The notes under the pieces are model-generated. The model was not told where the DNA came from and searched no databases. It saw nothing but the letters and a program-made list of their open reading frames with translations. DNA of 64,000 bases from Argentina anserina (lineage: Eukaryota; Streptophyta; Magnoliopsida; Rosales; Rosaceae): positions 4,043,001 through 4,107,000 of the forward strand of contig NC_065875.1 of the NCBI RefSeq assembly GCF_933775445.1. Reading direction: 5' to 3'. Shown here piece by piece: positions 55,058-64,000 of the stretch (the stretch's first letter is position 1; each line of letters begins with the position of its first letter). The translations under genes were made by a program, and so were the position numbers.

Positions 55058-57236
55058 TCAGAACACCCCAAAAAATGTAGCTACTGCGAAAACTAGAAAC
55101 AAAGCACCACCAATGTAGCCAACCTGATTCAAGATTTCAAATATGAGAACTATGAGACATAACTGCAAGTTTCCGAGATTAATAATAGCATTGAGAAGTG
55201 TTGTGCTTCTTACCAATTTCTCAGAAATGTATTTGGCAAGAAATGCACCTCCTAGGACGGCAATGAAAGTAGCAAGTGCGTGTCCAGCAATTGCTCCACC
55301 CGCCACACCCCATGGAGACTGCAGTCAACAAGTATTAGAGGAAACCATTCACCAAGATAATAAACTTAATAGATATATGCGCTGACTGAAACTAAAAAAG
55401 GTTGCACCTGTGCAGCACCCAGAGCGATTGTCGCAAGCATTGAACGATCTCCCCATTCCTAGAAGAAATCACATTATATTCCAATATTATTGTCCTTCAT
55501 ATTACCAAATGACATGCTGATAGTATTCTAAAATTCCTTATTAACATATAAGAAGCCAGGGCTGTAACATTTAGCAAAGGGTTTTCTTGGGTACTTAAAG
55601 TGCATAATTACTCCATCGATGCCAATGGCATGGTGCCCAATGGAGTTGGTTTTGTTATTGCACACACCCCCCCCCCCCCCCAAAAAAAAAAAAGAATTTA
55701 GCATCAAACATGTCATGTCTCTCCAGATAGGTACACAGATTATACACTTACAGCAACAAATACAAGGCTGAACGATTTCCAGATAATTTCAAGTGGATTG
55801 GTGAGCCGCTTTGATGCCTGAAAAGAAAAAATTATAATATACATAAAAAGTGCATAATAACAGAATCGGCTAATATTGATTTTGGAAAATATGCATTACT
55901 CCTCACACATACAGTTATGGAGTTGTAAACAAAAGCTGAATACTGCACATGCCCTAAATTTTTTACAACAGTGTTAGTTTTTACATGCACAAAGGCTCAG
56001 AGCATGAATTACAAGACTACCTTCTGTTTTACAAGCTCCTCAGCTTCAGCATATTCATCAAGTTCAGGGCTGCTTTTATCACCACTCTGAACATCATTTG
56101 ATGGAAGGTCCCAAGCATCTTTGATTGATTTGAGACCGAAGAATAGTAAAAGAGTTACAGCAGCATATTCTCCAATTGGCAAGGCTGTTAACATGACCAC
56201 AAAATGAGGAAAAATCAGGATAACAAAATATATCTAAATATTCAAACTGTTGGAATAAAACATTAAACACAAATATTGACTGTTCTTTTGCTCTTTCTAG
56301 ACATCTGCTGAAAACACGTGGCCATGGACGGAGTTTGGAATGAAAACTTGAGGACTAATTATCATTTTGCACAGTGACATACAAAACCATATAAAGTAAT
56401 TTTAATAACTAATTGATTCAAAACTTCAAAAATACAGGAATATGAAGATCGGATGTGCAAGATCTTTCTCAATATATAAAGGTGGCCGTGAAGGTTTAGT
56501 ATAGGCTGTGAGGCACCTTGACAATTTCAAACATGGGTGTCTGTTCTGGTGGTTTGGTACTAAAATTATCCACTAGCGGGGAAGGTATAAATCGAACCTG
56601 GTGTAGATGATGATCATTTGGCCTTTTCTTAACCCATGAAATTCTATTGAAATCCATCTTGTGTATGCAAGATAAACTTCTCTCAAAACGATCGTTTTTC
56701 ATGAACAGATAGCCCCTAAGATTATGTCTATTGAAATGGTCAAGCAAGTGAAAATGCATTTGTTTTGGGAGCCACACCCAATGTTGACGATCAACCAGCT
56801 AGATACATTTCAAAAATAATCATAAAGATGAGAAAGATCAATACGATAATGATTTTAGGGTTTGGCTTGGGTTGGGGGCGGGAGTCCTTTAGACTAACTT
56901 CTACCCTTGACAAAAACCATTGTTGACCAGTTTACTGACTGGTGTTAAAAGACTACTTACCATATCTACCATCATCTAAAATCTACACATTATTTAACTG
57001 ATAGTGTTGAGAACTTCTTACTGAAATGTGCAAATTAATATGAATATGATGAGTGAGACATGCCGAGAGTTACTACTTACTTGTTTGGAACTGAGCAGGC
57101 ACTGAATTAAATATACGCCCAATAATGACAGACAGAATTGTCATAAGTGCAAGAGCGCTGATTGACCCCAATAGAACCTATTCAAATTGAGTTAATCAAC
57201 ACATGCAACCCTCAATTTATAAAGCAAAAGCATATT

Positions 57237-57281
<45 letters not shown>

Positions 57282-59086
57282 ATACCAGTCCTTTCTCATA
57301 CTGCATGGCCAAGAGTGCGGCAATGAAGAATGTCTGCTCCACAGAGAGAAAGAGTCAGTATGGTCCCTTTTGAATTCTTTAAGTGTAGTTAGACAAAATT
57401 CTGGATAACTCCTGGTCTAAGAAACTAGCTTTATCATATAGTTGTCAGATTTCATATTTAACGAATTTCAAATGCTACTCCCAATGAAGAGCTCATATCA
57501 ATTACTAATTTCCTATTTCAGTAAACACAATGATCAAAGGTTTACTGAAAATATGAGAGGAACATATAGAGAAAATAGCTGAAATAAAGAGAATAAGCTT
57601 CTGATTTTAGTTACCTTGTCACCAATTTCTGATACAAATATTAAAGAGAATGCAGCTGTGAAGCCTGTTTTTGCAATTGCTGCTAAAATTGTTGAAGGTC
57701 CTCCTCTCACAAAGGCAATCAAAGAAAACAGTAACCCACATCCAAGTAGAACAAGAGCTACAGAAAGAGGATAAGGGATTTGAAGTGGAGGCTTCTCACT
57801 GCCAAACCAAGAAAGTATGGTACATGAGAATGGTGAAGGTAGCCCGTGTGCAATATTATCTGTCTAACTTTTGATGACTCAGAGAAGATAAATAGATGAA
57901 CAGAAAGATACTCAATACGATGGCAGCACTCCAACCAATAAGGATCATGAATATCTCTTCTAGATTGTTAAAAAAAACCAATTAAATTAAATTGAGTTAT
58001 ACAATTGCTTGTACAGATAAGTTCACTTAGCTGACCATTGCTTACAAACGAAATTTTCAAAATATATAATAGATGACATAATCCTTTTAAAAGAAAGAGA
58101 TACAAAAAAATGAGAATAAGAAATCCCCTGGATCCTTACTGTTATTGAGAAGTCAAATATTCCATATAATCTAAATTTGTCTGATGTCATATGGAGAACC
58201 TACTGACATAAAACACAATTTTAAAACCAAAATTTATTTGTACCAACAGTGAAAATGTTGTAAACCTTCAATATTATCTGCTATACCAATTTATATTGAC
58301 GGGTACTATGAAGGTTTAGTTTTCTCTCATATTATCTCTCATAATAACAATAGTAGCAATGGCATTTTAAACTTTAACATTCTATCATCAATGTAATATA
58401 ATGTAACTCACACTTCCGATGGACTGTCGTTGTTTGCATCACTGGAAACAATTTTATGGTTCTTACTTTCCTCCCCGCCTTCATAGCCTCCAGATCCAAC
58501 ACTAACATTTGATGCTTGGACTCGGACTTTGCTGCCCGCCAATCGTGATATCTCTCTATATCTTACTGTAAACAGATTGGCACTTTGTTACTTCTTAGAA
58601 CATGCTTAATCACAAGAATGATGGTGAATCCTATAACTGATTATTATAGCTTTAGATTTCTTTACAACTTGCTCGATTTAGTACCTTGGCATTCATGTCC
58701 ACTACCACCACTAACTGAATCAACCATCCAAAACCAGAATCCCACACTAGTTATACACAAATAGTTACATTTACAGTTAAATTATGCAGGAGGTATCTTA
58801 TTGAGTACCTGAATCTAAATTATCAAAACAAATTATATCTCAAATCCCAAAACTACTATTTAACACTTAACACCCAACACTACAAATCTTAAACTAACCA
58901 TTATGCAAGAAGGATCCAAGTTCAAGCTTTTCAAGCAAAAATTGGATAAGATGTTAGAAGCTTACTTGAGGGTGTGATGGGCTTTCTAAACAGAGTAGTA
59001 CAAGATGGTAGAGAATCCACCAAAGCCAACAAAGGAAGCTTCTTTCTGGGAATCAATGGTGTATGAACAAGCACCAACCCCTCCAT
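55058..59086 (-). CDS. Chloroplast GDT1-like (UPF0016) manganese transporter
   Basis: Ten exons on the minus strand: 58966-59086, 58412-58565, 57615-57798, 57286-57333, 57081-57177, 56021-56184, 55752-55817, 55408-55458, 55214-55318 and 55058-55123. All have GT-AG borders and phases that fit; 1056 nt, 351 residues. The first two exons encode a Ser/Arg-rich plastid transit region (MEGLVLVHTPLIPRKKLPLL). The membrane part carries the two signature motifs: SEIGDKTFFIAALLAM (E-x-G-D-K-T, exons 3-4) and AEWGDRSMLATIALG (E-x-G-D-R-S, exons 7-8), with hydrophobic segments around each and an acidic loop (SPELDEYAEAEELVKQK) between. Plant homologues PAM71 and CMT1 move Mn2+ across thylakoid or envelope membranes for photosystem II. 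A dirigent neighbour suggests the At4g13590 (CMT1) type, by inference from remembered synteny. Confidence 0.95.
55667..55692. repeat. C15-A12 homopolymer pair in GDT1-like intron 7
   Basis: Fifteen C followed by an A run on the plus strand; T run then G15 on the transcribed strand. Intronic; length may be imprecise. Confidence 0.85.
57239..57277. repeat. (GA)19 microsatellite next to a splice donor
   Basis: On the gene strand this is (TC)n, beginning about 8 nt after the donor of exon 4 and filling over a third of a 108-nt intron. Confidence 0.95.
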
Positions 59087-59893
59087 TCTTTCCTTCCTAA
59101 AAGACCCACTTTCACAGTCTCATCTCCTTCCACTACAAAACCCAAAGACTCCTCCTTTTTGTGTTTTGGGTCTTCAAAAAGCAGAACAAGTTTGGGATAG
59201 AGCTGAGAAACCGTTGCCCAGTTGAAGAAGCTTGTGTCTTATAAGTGTTGGTTCTTCTCTCAAATGTTCCTAGTTTTGTGGGTGGGGTTTTCATATGCCG
59301 CCACGTGTTCTTCAGGGAGAGATAAAATTGGGAACTTTTCCAATGGGAGTGTGGCTGGCTGCCTGGCTTCTTCTTCTATCCAAACTACACACAGGTCGCT
59401 AAGAGTAAGAGAGTTGGATTATTAGGTCCTAAACAAGGTTTGGATGATATTAGTTAAACACTTTTAGGATGATATCAGAATCAGATCATGAATAGTTCCA
59501 CAATCCACACCAATGTGACTATTTTTCTTCACAAAGTCGAGTAGCAATCGGGTGGTGCTGAGAATCTAAATGACTAAACTAATTCATTAACTTCATGCCA
59601 AATTTGAATCGGATAACTTTTTCCACATCATGTTCTACACACCAACTTGGTTGTTCATAAGGTTTTGCGTCACATTCTAGTTGGTGTTAAAATTGATCGA
59701 TCTTAACTTCAACTATAGTTTTGACTAATTAAGGAAGAATTAGGCTTGTTCAGTGAAAGAAATATAAAAGAAATGGATTAAGGAGGTAAAATGGAGAATA
59801 GTGATTGACCGGTTAACAATTAGGAGCTAGTGTGTATGGATGTACATCCTGCATCAAATTTATCTTAAAATTATAAAGTACAGTAGCAATAAT
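59087..59893. promoter_or_regulatory. 5' region of the GDT1-like gene
   Basis: Leader and promoter DNA. The stretch 59087-59220 is CT-rich on the plus strand. No gene is supported beyond 59425; 59464-59893 is AT-rich with nothing recognised. Confidence 0.4.
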
Positions 59894-59906
59894 AACTATA
59901 ATTAAA

Positions 59907-60715
59907 AATTTAAATGTTTCCTAAACAGTTGAGTTATCATTAAAAAAACTAAATGCTCTCTCCCAAAAGCGTCGTCTAGCAGCAATTGCCATAATCCTCC
60001 CGTCCGGTGGTGCTCCACGCCGGTGAGGCTTGTCTCATCGTTGCCAGGAGGCCACCTGATGGGTGTTGTTAATTTGAAGTTTTTTGGCTTCGTGGATCTG
60101 TGAGGCCTGAGAGTGTGATTGCTTGACCTGGCTTTCGTTGATTTGCCACGTCTTCGAGTTTGTACGAGTGTGGGTTTGGGTTAGGGTGCGGCCAAGAGGG
60201 TGCTATGCTATTCCCGGCGACGGATGCGCTATTTTTCTTCTTCGGAGCCATGGTGTTACTCTTGGGGCGCAAGTTATCTTTTTTGTGGAGTGCTTATGCT
60301 GCTCTTCGAGTCTCTTCTGTCTCTTTCAGGTGGGAAGGCATGCAACTTGTTCACCGAGATGGATGGCTTCTTTTGGACAGTCGGGGACATGGACGTGTGC
60401 GGTGGTGGTGCAGCAGTGGTTTGTGCTCGGAGAAGTAGTGTTGGGAACAAGCTTGGGTCAACTGTTGGGCTTAGGGTTTTGTTTTTCTGTGGACCTATAG
60501 ATTTCATGTATTATGCTAGCACCTGGTTTTTTGTTTTCTCCAATAATGCTCCTCACTTCGGGTGGGTGTAATGTACCGGGTCTTGACCCTATATTTTTTT
60601 CTGATTTATTGTCTAGTTGTTAGTGTCTGCTTATGGGTGGCTTGTCACCCGTATGCATGATCCTTGCTCTCAGATTGGCTTTATGTCAAGTGAATTTGTT
60701 GCACTGTTTAAAAAA
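59907..60715 (+). mobile_element. Poly-A retroposon with 13-bp target duplication
   Basis: The direct repeat aactataattaaa flanks an 809-bp unit (59894-59906 and 60716-60728). The right end carries an A run (60709-60717), so this is a reverse-transcribed insertion on the plus strand. The interior is GC-richer than its surroundings and has overlapping open frames (60123-60571) with no domain I recognise. Its tail (gcttatgggtggcttgtcaccc...gaatttgttgcactgttt) resembles ends of plant non-LTR elements. It is either a 5'-truncated LINE 3' region or a processed copy of an unknown transcript. Confidence 0.75.
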
Positions 60716-60728
60716 AACTATAATTAAA

Positions 60729-61487
60729 GTCTTAAAGTTGTAAATTTTATTTCTAGACGACAATTTGTGTAATTAATCACTTAAACTTAATAAAAAATGA
60801 AATGCAACAATAAAGAATCTATCGACTAATTGAAATCAGTCGTATATTTATATAAGAAAATGTGGTAGCTGATATAATTATCAATTTAGGCTTCACCAAT
60901 GACACTTTTGATTGGTATGATAGTCCCCCTAATGCGCTGATTTAGTTCTTACAACATTATTACTTTTTTTAAAAAGAACCTAATTACCTGGAAATTTCTA
61001 AATTATCAGTTTTCATAGTATGATGATCTATTTTATGTTTCTTTTATCTTTAGGTTTTTTCTCCGGACAAAGTTTTAGTTTGATCCCCTTAGTTATGTAT
61101 TTTATTTTATTTTTATTGATAAATAAAACTGGACGTGGGCTTAAACTCTAAGCTTGACAGGGATCCAAACCCCTTTACAAAAATTTATCGACTAATTGAT
61201 GGGCGTTTTAGTAAGTCGATTAATTCAATGACCTAAAATTAACAACTCTCTGTCCACCCCTTTGCAAAATTTATTTATATCTAATAATATCTGCGGCACC
61301 TAATTTTCTCCAGTTGTTCAGCCTTCAAAAAACAATTAACAACTCTGCCCCGAGGGCAGTCAGCCAGTCACACTCACATGGGTTTCAACTTTCAACCATT
61401 CATTAATATAGATAGTACAATGCATAGTATCATCAATTCACTACCTGATTTTACATGATTTATGATAAGTTTCCTTAAAATGATGAT
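60729..61487. other. AT-rich intergenic DNA
   Basis: No gene or clear repeat seen between the retroposon and the LTR at 61488. Confidence 0.45.
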
Positions 61488-62995
61488 TGATAGAGCATTA
61501 ATTAAAACGTCTATAATAAACCCTGTAAAACATCATCGTTAGTATAGAATAAGCATGGATCGTTTTTTCCGGGGAATTGAAGGGAACTCTAAACTTTTAG
61601 TGTTGACAAATAATGGGGGATTTGTGATTGATTATTAACTACTAAAATAAAACCTAAATTACTATTTATATGATCGATTTCTATTTAACAAACTTAAACC
61701 AAATTTACCATTACACCACATAATTACAAGTTCGAACCTATTATGCATTCTAATTCGACCAATTACATGTTTTTTAGACACCAATACAATTAGAGCCTTA
61801 GGGGATCATCTAATCATGCAAGATTTCAATTAACATTTAGATTGACTTAGGGCCTAATCTAAATTTGCATGCAATCAAATTCAATAACACTTAGAGTAGA
61901 AATCAAACAAGATTACATTTAAGCACCAAATCTTTATTGGAGACATGTTTCATGTGTGGCGTCACCCACCATGGTTTCACATGCAAATTTTCAGAATGTT
62001 TACCACTTTTAATCAACACAAACTGAACCTACTTAGGGCATGATTCGATTTTGTGTCAATATGGTTGATGAAACTAGCACTCAAATACAATCTTAAGAAC
62101 TGCATCCAAGCACTAAATTCATATGCACATATCTAAAAATTATCTAAAAATATGAGAAAGATAATTAGAACACAACAATAGAAATACAAACTCATTAATT
62201 ATAGGAAATCATCAATTCGGCAAAGATCCAAAAATCCAATAAAACAATCTGAAAATTTTGATTCTTAATACAAAACAATAATCTCACACAAACATCATAC
62301 TACAATCTTTATAGACAAAATATTGTAGAAAATCAAAAACGAACAAACTTGTGGAGAAGGGTTGCGAGAATCACACGTTGTAGGAACCGCAGAAGTGTGT
62401 CTTGATTTCGGTGGAGATGGAACTTGTATATGGGGGAGAATGACTTGCTGTTTTGGTGAAAAATGTTTGAGGTAGTATTTTAGTAGAGTTTTGGCTCTTG
62501 AATGTAAAGGAGAAGTGATGTTATTTGAGAGGTGAAACAATGTATATATAGAGGAAAGATGGAGGGTATGCTTGGTTTGAACTTACCTCTTTCTTCTTAT
62601 TATAATGTCATGTTTTAATCTCCTTAAATCATGTCATATTTTATTCCATAAATCATGTCATGTTTTATGCCTTTAATGATCATATTCTATTTAATTTGTT
62701 GCATGACTTGGCTTCATCTCTTTTTCTTTAATTATCTCTTCAATCCAATCTGAAAATAATAAAATAAAATCATAAGTAAGAAATAATTAGTTTCAAAACC
62801 TAACAAGAATTCCTAGTCAAACTAGGACTCTAGATCAATTATGCGTTTTTAACTCATATAAGCACAAAAATGCATCTAATACCGCTCAAGACTCTTACTA
62901 CGACTCAATGACTCAATAGTACAACAATAAGGGCTAAGCAAATTACAAATTGAGGTAAAAACATGTTAAGAACGTCGCACAAAGTGCTCATATCA
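61488..62995 (-). repeat. 3' LTR of a large retrotransposon running off the right edge
   Basis: 1508 bp starting TGATAGAGC and ending GCTCATATCA; it aligns over its length with the solo LTR at 9997-11485. Directly to its right is actaccccacacttgactt, whose complement AAGTCAAGTGTGGGGTAGT is a polypurine tract, so this is the 3' LTR of a minus-strand element. Confidence 0.85.
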
Positions 62996-64000
62996 ACTAC
63001 CCCACACTTGACTTTTGCTAGTCCCTTAGCAAAACAAAACTAAATAAGACACTATTGCCCCTAGATGATTGTCTCAAATTCTCAAAACACATAGCTTTCA
63101 AGTTTAAGCATTTGAATGTAAGCACATAAATTCCAAGTTTCATAAACATGCTTCATAGTATGAATAAGTCAGATATGAGACAATAAGCATTTAACATGTT
63201 TAGTCAATCAAATCCTCCTCACAATGCATACTCTCTTCTTTTCACTCAGATTCATGGTTATCATTCACACACAAGTGTATGCAAGAGAAATGATATTAAG
63301 ACATCAAATAAGTTGCATATTTCAACAAATGAAAACACTTTGTGAATAACATAGGAAAACCTCATTTAGCAACTAAGTGCACAAATGGACCAAAACCATA
63401 TGCTCAACTCTTGTTATCATCTCCACAAACCAAAATTTGCTCGTTTTAAGAATCATTAGGATCATTAGATAAGGTAACTGTTTAGACTTAGCTAAAGGAA
63501 TGGAATATCACGGAATCACAAAGGTAATCTATAGACTTAGTAGAGTAAATATCATCCTAATGATACCACAGATCATCAGTGGCCGAATATAATAAGTTGG
63601 GCACAATCATCATTCTAACCACAAAGTGAACATGGGCAAAGGTCAAGTAAAATTTTTTAGATTTTCAATTACAACTCAACTCCAAATCACAAATGGAAGA
63701 CAACACAGCATTTTTCTTTTCTTTTTCATTTCTTGCCGAGTTCATCATTCATTTTTTTTCTTTTTCTTGTTTTTTTTTTCTTTTTCGGAAATGCTTGCTT
63801 AGAAGCTTGTTTATTCTTTTTTCAAATGTCTTCCACCCCACACTTATTTCATGCATCATCACAACATCATCTCTATAGGACAAGGTAGATGTAATTATAC
63901 TAAGCATAGAGATAACATAGGTGATGAAGAAAATGCTCAATATAGACTCAAATGAGGTTCAACAAAGGGGTCTCAAACATGGCACATATAGGGATACATG
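62996..64000 (-). mobile_element. Non-coding 3' interior of the same retrotransposon (partial)
   Basis: Sequence inside the polypurine tract, continuing past the window. It has no coding frame with a domain in the kilobase visible; a T/C-rich stretch at 63710-63790 is low complexity. A long untranslated 3' interior is seen in some gypsy lineages. Autonomy cannot be judged from this window. Confidence 0.65.

Noticed and set aside
60123..60571. Possible gene in the 60.1-60.6 kb retroposon
   Set aside because: Three overlapping frames of similar length, no domain, no splice support; reported as cargo of an unknown retroposon instead.
1..64000. Search for CRISPR arrays, rRNA, tRNA genes and operon-like clusters
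   Set aside because: None seen; the only tRNA-related sequences are retrotransposon primer sites, and the host genes are unrelated neighbours with separate promoters.

Overview
This is 64 kb of plant nuclear DNA. Genes are split by GT-AG introns, intergenic DNA is AT-rich, and Ty1/copia elements, LINEs, MITEs and solo LTRs are abundant. The genes look like a eudicot; Rosaceae would fit, but I only infer that. I found no rRNA, tRNA or CRISPR. No new multigene system is convincing; the unusual content is the layered transposon architecture and several broken or altered genes.

Host genes from left to right: first coding exon of a SEC24-type COPII coat gene (139-951, minus, continues off the left edge); a SERINC-like pseudogene on the plus strand (7789-23545) broken by two retrotransposon insertions, a stop codon and frameshifts; two tandem intronless dirigent genes (24233-24985 and 26396-27142, plus); hydroxyethylthiazole kinase (28164-29225, minus) with an apparent 1-nt frameshift near its start; an S-protein-homologue (SPH) gene (40871-41257, plus) and an SPH pseudogene (47080-47526); a four-exon GT14 glycosyltransferase (48314-52844, plus); and a ten-exon chloroplast GDT1/UPF0016 manganese transporter gene (55058-59086, minus). 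From memory, the order dirigent - thiazole kinase - GT14 matches Arabidopsis At3g24020-At3g24030-At3g24040, and dirigent near GDT1 matches At4g13580-At4g13590, so the genes appear to form an ancestral syntenic block expanded by transposons.

Transposons: a 5'-truncated LINE with 14-bp target duplications (1520-3190); Copia-A, a pol-deleted copia (3983-6498); Copia-B, a 10-kb copia inside a SERINC exon (7910-17931), itself carrying a Mutator-like foldback element in one LTR (7979-9189), a solo LTR in its RT/RNase H region (9997-11485) and a gypsy-like LTR fragment in its gag (about 14253-16711); a solo LTR in the last SERINC exon (22467-23455); a 593-bp TRIM (30747-31339); a probable solo LTR full of a short recurring motif (31573-32614); Copia-C, a decayed copia (33261-39653); MITE and hairpin elements (39681-40803); Copia-D, a near-intact copia with identical LTRs between the two SPH sequences (41638-47040); a LINE 3' remnant (about 53880-54845); a poly-A retroposon with 13-bp duplications (59907-60715); and the 3' LTR of an element that runs off the right edge (61488-64000).

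The intact genes serve secretion (SEC24), cell wall and lignin (dirigent, GT14), thiamine salvage (thiazole kinase) and chloroplast manganese supply (GDT1). They are neighbours, not a pathway.
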